Shown: positions 1 through 8,081 of the stretch, piece after piece
Layout: every line of letters starts with the position of its first letter
How positions within the stretch are numbered: the first letter of the stretch is position 1
IMG/VR virus record: IMGVR_UViG_3300037342_000088
Location: 1-33,357 of that record
DNA length: 33,357 nt
Strand: one strand, 5' to 3'
Source of the DNA: a virus
Notes under the pieces: model-generated
The model's database searches: none
Told to the model about the DNA's origin: nothing
Seen by the model: the letters and a program-made list of their open reading frames with translations, nothing else
Position numbers and translations under genes: made by a program

Positions 1-496
1 TGGAGACGCAGGCAATTGCTGCAGAACCAAACATCTTGTTTAGCTCACGAATGCCCTTCTCCTCAATCCCATGCTCATGCACAATCGCGCGCACGATGTC
101 AGAATCTGTCGCGCACGATCTTTTATACTTCCCTTGGTCGAAGAGAAGATTGTGATTCGAGATCATTCCATTGTGTACGATAGCGGTTTCTCCATCAAAC
201 ATTGGATGATTGTTCTCGTTGTTCTCGGGATTGCCTGTGGTCGCCCATCGAGTGTGGAGTAAAGCGATGTATGTATCCGGAGTTAAGTGCTCCGTTAAGA
301 ACTTCTGAAAGTCCGCGTGCTTTGTAAATTGCCACGCGGGCATTGCAGCTTTGTGAACGAAGATTCCTTCGGGATTGAGGAGCGCAATTCCAGTCGCGTG
401 TTGCCCTCGGTGCTCCAGTGAGCAAAGCAGTAAAACAAGCTCTTCTCCTGTAATCGGGGTTGCCCCGAATTTACGTACTCCTGCAATTCCACACAT
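1..496 (-). CDS. Class II glutamine amidotransferase (N-terminal part, runs off window)
   Basis: Reading leftward from ATG at 496 gives 165 codons without a stop before the window edge, so the C-terminus is missing. The protein begins MCGIAG, so Cys2 becomes the N-terminal nucleophile after Met removal. It then shows the class II GATase signatures EHRGQHATG, HTRWATTG, NNHPM, HNGMISNHN and CATDSD. The family releases ammonia from glutamine for transfer to a carboxylate. The start overlaps the stop of the upstream amidoligase gene by one base (TAATG), implying coupled translation. Type 2 GATases next to COOH-NH2 ligases are known from phiEco32-like phage amidoligase clusters, so a role in peptide or cell-surface amidation is likely. 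The true substrate is unknown. Confidence 0.93.
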   Translation of the reverse strand, partial: MCGIAGVRKFGATPITGEELVLLLCSLEHRGQHATGIALLNPEGIFVHKAAMPAWQFTKHADFQKFLTEHLTPDTYIALLHTRWATTGNPENNENNHPMFDGETAIVHNGMISNHNLLFDQGKYKRSCATDSDIVRAIVHEHGIEEKGIRELNKMFGSAAIACVS

Positions 497-1938
497 TACA
501 ACTGCCTCCACTTTTCACGTTTGGCTTGTTTTGGATGTTGGATACACCACTGCTTGATTGAATCAGCTGTTACTGACTCAACCGTCCACAGCGGGAATAT
601 CCCGGAGTGCAACAAAATCGCTCGCAGACCCGCAATTGTTGCAGTCTGACAAAAAGGCTTGCTTACCACAATTGTAGGAGTATCACCCTTTGGATTGATA
701 AGCATTCGAGGATCATAGCTTCTTAAAAGATCGATTTCGGCTGGTGACATGCACGAAACCATCTCCCCGTAAATTTGGAGTTGCGTCGCGTGATTGTCGT
801 ACATAAACTTTACAGGAAACAATTGATGGGCAACCAAGTTATGAAGAAGGTCGCCAAATCCAGAGCGGCGGTTAGGTACTGTTACACTAGCCTCCCAAAA
901 ATAGTCATGTGGTAGGTTAGTTACAAAGTTTGCAGGTTCTTCTCGAAAGTTCAGAGGAAACTGCATAAGTAAGTGATTTTGCATTTCCTCAATTGTTTCT
1001 TTAGTGGGTTTAATGCTTGCGGGTAAAATTATATCCGCATTCCTTCCAGATTCTACAGGAATATGCGTAATGCCCCACGCAGCAGCGAAATCAGCAGCAA
1101 AATTGACTAGGAAGCAATCATCGCCCCTGCGAGTTAAATTGTGATAGAGGATGTAAGCATCATCATCGCGTCCTTTATACAGTTTGGCCAATCCTCTGAG
1201 CTTACTGTAGGCATCCACAAGATTCGTGTCCTTCCAATTCAGAGTAACCGAAGGATCAAGAACTGCAAGCTTTGAGCAGCAGAGCACTATAAAAGCCACT
1301 TCAGGTGTTTGTAACCACGAAGGAAGACTCCTGTATTCATAACCGTGGCGTTGCAGACGAAAGTCTCCAGGCATCCCGTAATGTTGCCCTATGGCGTCTC
1401 CTTGAATGCGTTTGTCCCATTCGCGTCCATCAAATAACCTTGCGCTTCTAAATACTCGCGCAAGTCCATCCAACGCGGAAATCTCAACGTCGCGTGTTGG
1501 GCGTTTCCTCCCAAAGTGAACGTGCCCTCCCATTCCATCTCCGGAATAGAAGCCACCTGAGCGCCAAGCACAAGCAGCTGCATATCTCCCGTAAACCCTG
1601 TGCAACCAACGCAACGCCGTCAATATTCCGGCAACGTGCTCTACTGCCGAAACAGATTGCCAAGGGCGAAGTTCAACCAAACGTTCATTTTGGTCAGCTC
1701 CTGCTACCAAACCAACCTTAAGTCCCGCAGAAACCGCTTCCATACGATCCCCTTGATAGATTAAGGAGAACTCAGGATCGGACCCTAAACAAAAGTGGTT
1801 TAAATGTCTCCCGGTCATAGAGAAAGCTGAAGGAGAAAGCAAGGGCTTATATGTTCTTGCCCAACTTTCCCAACGTATGTCTTCAGACGAAATCTCTTGT
1901 CCTTGAAGAATCTTTTTTAGTACATCATGTCTTTTCAT
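496..1938 (-). CDS. PhiEco32-like COOH-NH2 ligase-type 2 (amidoligase), copy 1
   Basis: 480 aa. The glutamine-synthetase-fold amidoligase signatures are visible: GSDPEFSLI near residue 52, an ELRPW motif near 90, GGHVHFGRKRP near 138, and a block around residues 186-210 with QHYGMPGDFR followed by GYEYRSLPSWLQTP. These His/Glu/Arg motifs correspond to the metal and ATP site of the family. Known members form an amide bond between a carboxylate and an amine. The C-terminal about 200 residues are less recognisable. The ATG directly follows the upstream stop (TAAATG) with no strong Shine-Dalgarno, so expression is probably coupled. It lies in a five-gene cluster that ends with the GATase. The family call is secure, the substrate is not. 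Confidence 0.9.
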   Translation of the reverse strand: MKRHDVLKKILQGQEISSEDIRWESWARTYKPLLSPSAFSMTGRHLNHFCLGSDPEFSLIYQGDRMEAVSAGLKVGLVAGADQNERLVELRPWQSVSAVEHVAGILTALRWLHRVYGRYAAACAWRSGGFYSGDGMGGHVHFGRKRPTRDVEISALDGLARVFRSARLFDGREWDKRIQGDAIGQHYGMPGDFRLQRHGYEYRSLPSWLQTPEVAFIVLCCSKLAVLDPSVTLNWKDTNLVDAYSKLRGLAKLYKGRDDDAYILYHNLTRRGDDCFLVNFAADFAAAWGITHIPVESGRNADIILPASIKPTKETIEEMQNHLLMQFPLNFREEPANFVTNLPHDYFWEASVTVPNRRSGFGDLLHNLVAHQLFPVKFMYDNHATQLQIYGEMVSCMSPAEIDLLRSYDPRMLINPKGDTPTIVVSKPFCQTATIAGLRAILLHSGIFPLWTVESVTADSIKQWCIQHPKQAKREKWRQL

Positions 1939-2931
1939 TTAGTTTTGACCAAAATTAGTAAAGGGAGCAATAGCGTTGCCGATTAAAGCATTCCGGAGCG
2001 TTGCTAAGTTGTTCAGCGGGGCTCCCAATCCAATTCCTGTTGCCGTTCTGCCCCTTGGAATGTTTGTTACGGTCTGCGGTCTCATTCGAAGTGCTTCTTC
2101 CGTTTCAAAGGCTGTTCGTGCAAAAGTTCGTTGCGCTAAAGACATTTGATGCCAAACAATTTCTCTCCGATCCTGCAAATCTCCAAAGGTCTCTCCGGGA
2201 TTTCCACGTTCCATGAACCAAAAAGGAGGGCCTTCGTGGGGAGCATCCACTGGAACTACTTCTGGATCAGTAAGCGCGGTACCCCAAATAACCTCGATTG
2301 GCTCGGGTATTGGCGGATCAAAAAAACGCGCTGCTGGGTGAACAGGCCTTCTTCCTCCTTCCAGTCGTAGTGTTCGATTAGGAGCTTTCTTTCTGCTCGG
2401 TTTTACAAGCGCAAGCCACTTCGTCCGTTCTATATCAAAAAGTTGATTAACATCTCCTCGATCATCTCCCACAGACATCCAATTTCGTTTGATATTACCC
2501 TTCGCACAATCCACCATCATGCGTGTTGTTTCGAAGGCAAACTTTGAGTCACGAAGAAGCGTACTTACGTACATTGGCTTATCCAGAACGCGCAGGGGTT
2601 CTCTTGATAAAAGAGCTACAATCTGCAAGAAACCAGTTGTATCGTCCCAGATATGTCTTGGCAGTGGAAAATACAAGTTCGCAAATCCGCCTGATTGCGT
2701 GTAGTTTTCGCTAAAGAATCGAACCCATCCATTCTGGTCGAATTCATAAAGAGTCATCGAAAACTTATGCTTGTACAAGCGCATAAGGTTCTTTATTCGA
2801 TTTCTCAACGCGAATGTCGGCTTCCCGATGTACTTGATTCCTACTCCATTCACAAACACCCGCGTCGGATACTTTCCTGGAAACGCCTTCGGTGACGGAG
2901 ATGGAACGCAAATATTCGCTTCAGAATACAT
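1939..2931 (-). CDS. Hypothetical protein in amidoligase cluster
   Basis: 330 aa, family not recognised. The N-terminal third mixes basic and aromatic residues (FALRNRIKNLMRLYKHKF). The middle holds a proline-rich stretch around residues 195-240, and the C-terminus is Asn/Ala rich. There is no signal peptide or membrane segment. The ATG overlaps the stop of the upstream zinc-binding gene (TAATG), and the stop abuts the amidoligase ATG. Its position between cysteine-rich and amidoligase genes suggests a dedicated partner or substrate-handling protein, but this is inference from context only. Confidence 0.8.
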   Translation of the reverse strand: MYSEANICVPSPSPKAFPGKYPTRVFVNGVGIKYIGKPTFALRNRIKNLMRLYKHKFSMTLYEFDQNGWVRFFSENYTQSGGFANLYFPLPRHIWDDTTGFLQIVALLSREPLRVLDKPMYVSTLLRDSKFAFETTRMMVDCAKGNIKRNWMSVGDDRGDVNQLFDIERTKWLALVKPSRKKAPNRTLRLEGGRRPVHPAARFFDPPIPEPIEVIWGTALTDPEVVPVDAPHEGPPFWFMERGNPGETFGDLQDRREIVWHQMSLAQRTFARTAFETEEALRMRPQTVTNIPRGRTATGIGLGAPLNNLATLRNALIGNAIAPFTNFGQN

Positions 2932-3479
2932 TATTTTCCTTTATTAGCAGCCGCACGCTCAAGTTCAAGTTCCTCGTCGACGAGATCAACCATCAAAGTG
3001 GGGTTCCAAATGTCCCACACTTCTAGACAGTCTTTGCCACAAAGCGGAATATCTAAATATTCTGTCGCAGAGCGCCTTTTCTGTATTTCGTCGAGTGGTT
3101 CATTACAAACTATGCAAATTCCTTGCTCTTTCGCTTTGTCAAGAGCGCGCATAGCTGTATGAAAACATGTTTTTAAATGCTCTCCGCGCTCTGCTTCTGT
3201 TCGAGCGAGTAAATCGCATACGCGACATGTTACAGTATCCTTACCGTCTGTCAAAACAAAAAACTTTCGTGTAAAAGGCCTTCGATCAAACAGCGGAGGT
3301 ACAACGAAACGCGCATCCAAAGGCCCTGTAAACACGCGATTATCCACGTGCATAAAGGTCTGCTTGACTTCCTTCTTCGGCTCTAAACGAACCAAACGCT
3401 CTAGACGATGCGAAGTTGAATAAACCTTCGCATGAAGGAGGGCTATCGGCACTCTTAACGGGGTGTACTTAGCAGCCAC
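2931..3479 (-). CDS. Putative zinc-binding protein
   Basis: 182 aa from a GTG start with GGTGA just upstream. Two metal-binding patches are visible: CRVC followed by HLKTCFH (C2H2-like, about residues 86-108), and CIVC followed by CGKDC (about residues 122-152). The first 80 residues are basic and may bind nucleic acid or virion protein. The C-terminus is acidic and probably helical (DEELELERAAANKGK). It overlaps the upstream gene by 25 nt and the downstream gene by one base, so it belongs to the amidoligase operon. No enzymatic motif is seen and its exact function is unknown. Confidence 0.8.
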   Translation of the reverse strand: MAAKYTPLRVPIALLHAKVYSTSHRLERLVRLEPKKEVKQTFMHVDNRVFTGPLDARFVVPPLFDRRPFTRKFFVLTDGKDTVTCRVCDLLARTEAERGEHLKTCFHTAMRALDKAKEQGICIVCNEPLDEIQKRRSATEYLDIPLCGKDCLEVWDIWNPTLMVDLVDEELELERAAANKGK

Positions 3480-3859
3480 AAAGTCACCATATTGCCTGAG
3501 TTGGGATTTCTAACAGTCTTAAGCTTCTCAGCGCCAAGCTTAACCAACAAGGCTTCAATTTCAGGCTGCTTGGCCGTTGCAAACAAAGCATAAGGCGCGT
3601 TAAATTCCTCGCGGAGTTCCAAGATGATTTTTGCAAGATATTGGCGCTCGGTCCATTTCTCTGGCTTATTAGCTAAAAGCAATCCGCAAAAAACGTCAAA
3701 AGCGCAGCAGTCGGGAAAGCCCTCCTGCTCAAAGGAGAACAACCTTTCGTCAAAAGGATCGTAATAATCCTTGTCCGTATCCACGTTCAGAGATCGCAAT
3801 ACCGCATGAAGACGGTCTGTTGTCCAAGACAGCTTTGGTAAAATCACTTTCTTAAACAT
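3455..3859 (-). CDS. Small protein with weak GNAT acetyltransferase resemblance
   Basis: 134 aa. The frame stays open to 3958, but the ATG at 3859 is preceded by AGGAG at ideal spacing, so I take it as the start (MFKKVILPKL). The C-terminal part (EALLVKLGAEKLKTVRNPNSG, then MVTLWLL) resembles the last strand-helix-strand of GNAT-like proteins found in phages. The acetyl-CoA P-loop is not obvious, so this is a weak call. It is the first gene of the amidoligase operon and sits directly behind a repeat arm at 3870-3893. Confidence 0.75.
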   Translation of the reverse strand: MFKKVILPKLSWTTDRLHAVLRSLNVDTDKDYYDPFDERLFSFEQEGFPDCCAFDVFCGLLLANKPEKWTERQYLAKIILELREEFNAPYALFATAKQPEIEALLVKLGAEKLKTVRNPNSGNMVTLWLLSTPR

Positions 3860-3869
3860 AACACACTCC

Positions 3870-3960
3870 TTGACGAGGGGTTTGGGCCTGGGGAGGAGAC
3901 TCACTTTTTTCACTTTACTACCGCGCTCAATGGCGGCTGCTAAGCGCACCAGACCCAAAC
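3870..3960 (-). repeat. Degenerate start-associated inverted-repeat element
   Basis: The arm at 3870-3893 (GACGAGGGGTTTGGGCCTGG on plus) ends next to the AGGAG of the 3859 start. A weaker partner at 3949-3960 (CCAGACCCAAAC) pairs with its inner 12 bases with one mismatch, and the outer part has decayed. This copy has three G in the variable centre, where most copies have four. Confidence 0.8.
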
Positions 3961-4257
3961 TAATCCTGTTGGGGGCTTCATCAAGCTCCTACAGCTTGAG
4001 TGTATCCCCCGGTGGCAGTACAGACCTTTTTAATTAGGGAGTAGACAGGATTGGCCGATCCTGTTTCTGTAGTGTAGTTACTTGGGGCACGTTTGCGCCG
4101 CTTTCGCCTCAACTCCCGCACCCCCGACAGTTGTCTGGGAGTACTACAACAGCAGAACCGGCAGCCACGTGCTACCTGTAGTGCGGTTGTGCTCCGCGTA
4201 GGGTTATGTGCATTCAGCAGCCCTCGCTGCCGTTATGCAACCCTGCGGGGACTCGTT
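3961..4257. other. Gene-free, strongly structured segment
   Basis: No credible ORF in about 297 nt. Hairpins visible by eye: GGGGG 3971-3975 with CCCCC 4006-4010 enclosing TCAAGCT/AGCTTGA (3981-3999); TACAGA near 4019 with TCTGTA enclosing ACAGGAT/ATCCTGT; and a three-tier hairpin near 4200-4252 (AGGGTT, TGCAT, GCAGC, each with its complement). One extra pair in the last hairpin is G-T on plus, which would be G-U if plus-strand RNA. It lies upstream of the leftward gene at 3859, so it may be a leader or a separate RNA. Confidence 0.5.
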
Positions 4258-4503
4258 TTAAGTTGTGATCTCAATTTTGGTGCCTTCTGGAAGAAGAATG
4301 TACGTCCCTTTTCCTTCCAAGCCTGCTTGATTCGAAGTGCCTAAGTCTCCATCGTTGTTGAACCACAAGAATTCGCCTGGCTGTAAAGTAGCCACAAACA
4401 GCCCGCTACCGTTGTCGCGCTCTCCAACGCGACCTACAGGAATAAACCTCGGGGGAATTCCCTGTGGTTTTTGCTGTTCAACGCGTATAAGTTTTGCTTT
4501 CAT
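4258..4503 (-). CDS. Small hypothetical protein, paralogue of the 7815-8078 gene
   Basis: 81 aa. ATG at 4503 has AAGGAGA five bases upstream, chosen over an in-frame ATG that overlaps that Shine-Dalgarno. The C-terminal half (GEFLWFNNDGD, then GTYILLPEGTKIEITT) matches the pattern in the 7815-8078 protein (FLWVSSDGQ, then GQYTRLPAGVKIVFET), so the two are probably paralogues. It looks like a small beta-rich domain. It stands alone between two structured non-coding segments. Function not recognised. Confidence 0.8.
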   Translation of the reverse strand: MKAKLIRVEQQKPQGIPPRFIPVGRVGERDNGSGLFVATLQPGEFLWFNNDGDLGTSNQAGLEGKGTYILLPEGTKIEITT

Positions 4504-4797
4504 CTTTGTCTCCTTAAACAAATTGAAGGGGGCCTCGCAGAAGCGTGTCCATAGAGTTCGCCCTGGAAAACCGTCGAAAAGCGCTGTAGCAGCATGTCAT
4601 ATAGGGTTAAGCTTTCAGCATATAAGAATCGAAATTCCAGCTGCTTATTTGCTTAAATCCCAAACAGAGACTTTACTCGCTCAATCCTATTGTTTCCCGA
4701 ACGTAAGACCTGAGCCCACTAGTTTCCTAATGTTTAACCCCAACAGGCACTAACTCAAGTCTACTCTAGCGTGTCACTCTGTTGCCCCCTCCAAACT
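4504..4797. other. Gene-free structured leader of the 4258-4503 gene
   Basis: No ORF in about 294 nt apart from the Shine-Dalgarno at its left end. Nested pairings are visible: AGGGGGC 4527-4533 with GCCCCCT 4784-4790; AGAGT 4553-4557 with ACTCT 4776-4780; GGGTTAAGC 4604-4612 with GCTTAA 4651-4656 plus CCC 4659-4661, enclosing ATAAG/CTTAT and AAT/ATT; and AGAC-TGAG 4706-4714 with CTCA-GTCT 4754-4762. Together they make a multibranch fold closed near the segment ends. Probably a 5' leader RNA (inference). Confidence 0.55.
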
Positions 4798-5109
4798 TTA
4801 TAAATCGTAACTAGCACCGTACCCAGGAAAAGGTCCACGCGTAGAGAATCCTGTAAACGTTGGGGATTTCTCTTCTTCCGCGTCTTCCTTCGCATCTGCT
4901 CTTAACAGTGTAAGGCACGTCTTTTCCCCGCAATAGGGAAACTTATCTGCGGAGACAATCACTACCGGACGCCCGCAAGCGCAAATAAACTGAGCCGGAA
5001 CAAAACCCCGGCCCGCGCAATCTCCACACGTAACAAACCGCCTGCGGTGCGGAGAGTAGACCTGCCCCAACAGACAGAAGGGGCACTTCTTGGCTTTTAC
5101 TTCTTCCAC
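4798..5109 (-). CDS. Cysteine-rich zinc-ribbon / DnaJ-like protein
   Basis: About 103 aa from the GTG at 5109 (GGTG five bases upstream); a TTG at 5130 would add seven residues but has no Shine-Dalgarno. Cysteine pairs: CPFC, CGDCAGRGF (CxxCxGxG type, as in DnaJ zinc fingers), CACG and YCGEKTC. The C-terminus is acidic then Gly/Pro rich. It overlaps the end of the second amidoligase gene, implying coupling. Likely a structural zinc protein or adaptor for the amidoligase (inference). Confidence 0.78.
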   Translation of the reverse strand: MEEVKAKKCPFCLLGQVYSPHRRRFVTCGDCAGRGFVPAQFICACGRPVVIVSADKFPYCGEKTCLTLLRADAKEDAEEEKSPTFTGFSTRGPFPGYGASYDL

Positions 5110-6389
5110 GCATTCACCAAATAGCCCCAAGAGGCGCGAAGATCATCCGAGTGCCTCATCCACGTGCTCTCGTTGATCTTCCAGTTCTTCTCGACGTTCT
5201 CATACTCCGGAAACACTGCTTCAACGCCGCCCTCAACAATGGTCTGGAAAGGCTTACCTGCTAGCGAGCCATCTCCTTGCATAAGTGTCTCAAAGACGTA
5301 CTTATGCTTGGTCACATACTCGCGCGCACCCTTAACATCGCAGAAATTGATGATTTCCTGCACACGCTCAGGCTCGATATCAAGGTCTTTCGTTAATCCA
5401 TTCCATCCAACTTTCAACCCGCTCCGCACCAGATTCAACACGAGATGTGCCAATGCTGGTGTTGCAAGCCAAGCATTAGAAAGAACACGATATTCGAGCC
5501 CATGCGCCGGAGTACGATACTCTCCGGCACGCCCATAATATTGCCTACGAATGGGCGAATCAACTGACGCGAACATAGCAACAGCTGGAATAGCCGCGAT
5601 TATGTCGCAGGCCTTCACGCACTCCTCAACACGTCCCTTCTCTCTCGGCATATTGAAGTGAACATGCCCTCCCGCGAAACGCATATTGAATCCGCGCGCA
5701 TCATTCGGGAGTTGCGGCGCATCTCCGTAGACATTCAAAGAGGGCATACAACCCAGCGCTACGTCTTCATCACTACCACTCTGCATCGTGACCTGCGGTA
5801 CTGAGAAAGTATTCTTGATTGTCAACTTCGCAGTCCGGTCAAATGTACGAGCCTTGTTCAACACAGCCGTCAAACCATCGCGAAGGTAGTCAATCAGATA
5901 TCCATGGCAGCTCACCTGATGAATATAGCACTCTGCGGCAAATCCATCACGATAAGCGTATGAGTTATCTCTATTTATTCTCTTCGCCTCCTCCTGCGTT
6001 AGAAGAAACTTAAACGCGGGGAGCAAAGAAGGTTTCACACCCCGCACAACGAAAATCTCGGGGTCGCTTCCTGTTTCCGAGTTGACTCTGGCCGAATGCG
6101 CACTAAGCCGCTGAATAACGGACATATTCTCCACTTCCTCAAGCTGGACTTCCTGAGGTAGATCAAGTTCGCTATATCCACCATTTTTTGGGCTTCGTAC
6201 CAAGGCAATTCCGCCTGGAAAATTTCTTATGAATCCATTTTTGTACTCATACAAAGCACCCTCAGGGCACGCCGAAATCCTATTAGTCCAAAAGGACTTT
6301 GGCTTTGGAACAGAAAAGACCTGCCCCTCTTGCAACGATCTCCAGTCAACCAACTGTTTAGCCACACTATCCTCCCAAGTACTCGTCAT
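5097..6389 (-). CDS. PhiEco32-like COOH-NH2 ligase-type 2 (amidoligase), copy 2
   Basis: 430 aa. ATG at 6389 (MTSTWEDSV) is chosen because GGAG lies seven bases upstream; an upstream in-frame ATG at 6404 has no such site. Family motifs: GSDPEIFVV near residue 110, an acidic AAECYIHQ segment near 150, RFAGGHVHFNMPRE near 240, and RRQYYGRAGEYRTP then GLEYRVLSNAWLATP near 280-310. These are the same landmarks as the 496-1938 protein, but overall sequences are diverged and this copy has a different N-terminal extension. It should catalyse ATP-dependent amide formation. The first gene of its operon is a 52-aa zinc ribbon. Confidence 0.9.
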   Translation of the reverse strand: MTSTWEDSVAKQLVDWRSLQEGQVFSVPKPKSFWTNRISACPEGALYEYKNGFIRNFPGGIALVRSPKNGGYSELDLPQEVQLEEVENMSVIQRLSAHSARVNSETGSDPEIFVVRGVKPSLLPAFKFLLTQEEAKRINRDNSYAYRDGFAAECYIHQVSCHGYLIDYLRDGLTAVLNKARTFDRTAKLTIKNTFSVPQVTMQSGSDEDVALGCMPSLNVYGDAPQLPNDARGFNMRFAGGHVHFNMPREKGRVEECVKACDIIAAIPAVAMFASVDSPIRRQYYGRAGEYRTPAHGLEYRVLSNAWLATPALAHLVLNLVRSGLKVGWNGLTKDLDIEPERVQEIINFCDVKGAREYVTKHKYVFETLMQGDGSLAGKPFQTIVEGGVEAVFPEYENVEKNWKINESTWMRHSDDLRASWGYLVNAWKK

Positions 6390-6525
6390 GCGGAATCTCC
6401 GCAACTATCGTCAACGCTTCCAACAACACGAAGCGATCTCCACACGTAGGGCAATGTACAATCCCCGCGTCTTCGAGAGTTTCCTTACTCAACGGCGTCG
6501 TACAGGTAAGACACTCTACGTGCAT
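6367..6525 (-). CDS. 52-aa zinc ribbon
   Basis: ATG at 6525 with AGAGGAG upstream. The open frame extends to 6681, but that part is the repeat hairpin read as protein. Four cysteines (ECLTC then HCPTCGDRF) form a compact zinc ribbon. The 3' end overlaps the amidoligase start by 23 nt, so the two are coupled. Possibly an accessory subunit of the amidoligase; function unproven. Confidence 0.75.
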   Translation of the reverse strand: MHVECLTCTTPLSKETLEDAGIVHCPTCGDRFVLLEALTIVAEIPHDEYLGG

Positions 6526-6540
6526 ACTCTCTCCTCTTGG

Positions 6541-6674
6541 GGTGACGAGGGGTTTGGGGCCTGGGGCTTCCGCGCAGGCCGGGATTGCTGAATCGAACAG
6601 CTTACCCCTACCCTCAGCCAAAGGAGCCCTAGGAGCCGCGTTGCTCCAACCCCAGGCCCCAAACCCCTCGTCAC
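6541..6674 (-). repeat. Start-associated inverted-repeat hairpin 1
   Basis: Perfect 26-bp arms at 6541-6566 and 6649-6674 with an 83-nt loop. Variable centre GGGG with flank GGGG, matched by CCCC in the other arm. It fills the gap between the stop at 6678 and the Shine-Dalgarno of the 6525 start. The loop sequence is not shared with the other hairpins. Confidence 0.95.
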
Positions 6675-6677
6675 CGT

Positions 6678-6932
6678 TCACATCTGTTCAGACCACCCTG
6701 GAACGGGTTCACGTAGCCAACCAGGTACCTTACTTGTCGCGCCATAAATTGGCTCGTCTGCACCAAGACCTTCAGAGACAGGAGTAGGCCCTTTCTCCTC
6801 GCCGCAATCGCAACATTCGCCTTCGGTGTCGAAGCAAGAGCAATGCTGGTGACAATCCTTTGGCGCGTCCGGCTCATCTTGCGTAAAGATTCCAAAGGCT
6901 TCTTCAGGAGATTCTGGAAGGAGTAGGCTCAT
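6678..6932 (-). CDS. Cysteine-rich acidic small protein
   Basis: 84 aa; ATG at 6932 overlaps the upstream stop (ATGA) and was chosen over the GTG at 6944. A dense metal-binding patch CHQHCSCFDTEGECCDCGEE lies near residues 27-46. The C-terminus is Trp/Pro rich. Last gene of the five-gene cluster 6678-8078; its stop ends four bases from hairpin 1. Function unknown. Confidence 0.7.
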   Translation of the reverse strand: MSLLLPESPEEAFGIFTQDEPDAPKDCHQHCSCFDTEGECCDCGEEKGPTPVSEGLGADEPIYGATSKVPGWLREPVPGWSEQM

Positions 6933-7240
6933 CTCTGCCACCACCTTTTCCTCGTAGGGGCCAACACTGCGGGAGCTGGAGTTCCCTCATCACGAAACTT
7001 GTAGTACAGATGTGTGTCGGCTTCTGTGATGTGATCGCAATTCGTTTCGATCCACTGCATCGCAGCGACTGTGACGTTAAGTAAGTCAACGAGGTACTCG
7101 CACGTTAACACTTCGGGGCTATCTGGTTGGTCGAACTCACCCTTCAGATTTGCAGTCTTAAGGGTAAACAAGACATAGCCCCTTGTGTCCGGGGAGAGTT
7201 CAAGGCTAAGCGCGGAAGAACGGAACGATACGTTTTTCAT
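6929..7240 (-). CDS. Hypothetical protein
   Basis: 103 aa from ATG at 7240, which overlaps the upstream stop (TAATG). An N-terminal beta-rich half (GYVLFTLKTANLKGEF) is followed by a helical segment (EYLVDLLNVTVAAMQWIE). No family recognised. Coupled on both sides within the 6678-8078 cluster. Confidence 0.75.
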   Translation of the reverse strand: MKNVSFRSSALSLELSPDTRGYVLFTLKTANLKGEFDQPDSPEVLTCEYLVDLLNVTVAAMQWIETNCDHITEADTHLYYKFRDEGTPAPAVLAPTRKRWWQR

Positions 7241-7536
7241 TACCAGCACACGTCGATTCTATAGTTGCCGGGAGAGATTTCTCCTCGATTGACAAGGTCT
7301 TGAAGGAGGGTCATGCACAGATCGGTGTGTTTGCCCGACTTCCTAAACTCTTCCAAGTTCTCTTGTTCCCAAATGAACAGTTCTTTCTGTATAATATCGT
7401 TGTAAACATGCGCAGAATCATTCCCGCACTCAATGTCCGAGACGAAATCATAAGCCTGTCCGTAGACTTTCTTCACGAAGGCCTCGAAGTCAGTCCACTT
7501 AACGACGTAGCTCTTCTCTACTGTACAGTTGAGCAT
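7240..7536 (-). CDS. Hypothetical protein
   Basis: 98 aa from ATG at 7536, preceded by AAGGAT at good spacing; a start at 7551 lacks a site. Acidic and helical, with aromatic residues (WTDFEAFVKKVYGQAYDF, then FIWEQENLEEF). Starts two bases after the upstream stop. No family recognised. Confidence 0.78.
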   Translation of the reverse strand: MLNCTVEKSYVVKWTDFEAFVKKVYGQAYDFVSDIECGNDSAHVYNDIIQKELFIWEQENLEEFRKSGKHTDLCMTLLQDLVNRGEISPGNYRIDVCW

Positions 7537-7538
7537 AG

Positions 7539-7808
7539 TTATCCTTTCCATGGCTTCATTATCTGAAGGCCCCAGCGATTATTCGCAGCAATTGAGCACG
7601 TCATGTCTGTAGTGCCGTCTACGCTACGCGCGCGAACAGACAACTTTCCATTATACAGCCCTAACAACGAGTCGATAATATACAAACCGCCAGTTGGCCC
7701 ACCAAACTTCGCATCTCGTGGATTACGAACGATTTGCCCTATTCTGTAAGGGAGTCCCGCTCGACGCGCAGCGTAGTTGCCTCGCGCGAGACGCGTAAAG
7801 GATGCCAT
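7539..7808 (-). CDS. Small basic beta-rich protein
   Basis: 89 aa, ATG at 7808, six bases after the upstream stop. The sequence (YRIGQIVRNPRDAKFGG, then GLYIIDSLLGLYNGKLSVRA) suggests a small beta-barrel like KOW/SH3-type domains, by pattern only. Coupled member of the 6678-8078 cluster. Confidence 0.75.
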   Translation of the reverse strand: MASFTRLARGNYAARRAGLPYRIGQIVRNPRDAKFGGPTGGLYIIDSLLGLYNGKLSVRARSVDGTTDMTCSIAANNRWGLQIMKPWKG

Positions 7809-7814
7809 GGACGC

Positions 7815-8078
7815 TCACTTTGTTTCGAAGACGATCTTAACCCCCGCTGGAAGGCGAGTATACTGACCTGAGCAAGCAGTTTGGTATTCCGCAGTGCGTG
7901 TATCCGCCTGCCCATCTGATGAAACCCACAAAAAGGTATCGTTGCTTAATCGGTACCAGATAGTGGAGAGTGATGACCCCGGTGTCTGAATGGCTTCACC
8001 AACCTCCATCAGGGCAAAAGAAACTTTTTCTTGATCTTTCAATCCCAAGATCACAGCTTTCCCAAAAGGTTTGTTCAT
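7815..8078 (-). CDS. Small hypothetical protein, paralogue of the 4258-4503 gene
   Basis: 87 aa; ATG at 8078 with GGGAG upstream. C-terminal FLWVSSDGQ and YTRLPAGVKIVFETK parallel the 4258-4503 protein. First gene of a five-gene cluster and, like its paralogue, preceded by a structured gene-free segment. Function unknown. Confidence 0.8.
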   Translation of the reverse strand: MNKPFGKAVILGLKDQEKVSFALMEVGEAIQTPGSSLSTIWYRLSNDTFLWVSSDGQADTRTAEYQTACSGQYTRLPAGVKIVFETK

Positions 8079-8081
8079 CAC

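Noticed and set aside
4504-4797. tRNA or group I intron in the structured leader
   Set aside because: No T-arm consensus, no acceptor stem and no P7 core on either strand.
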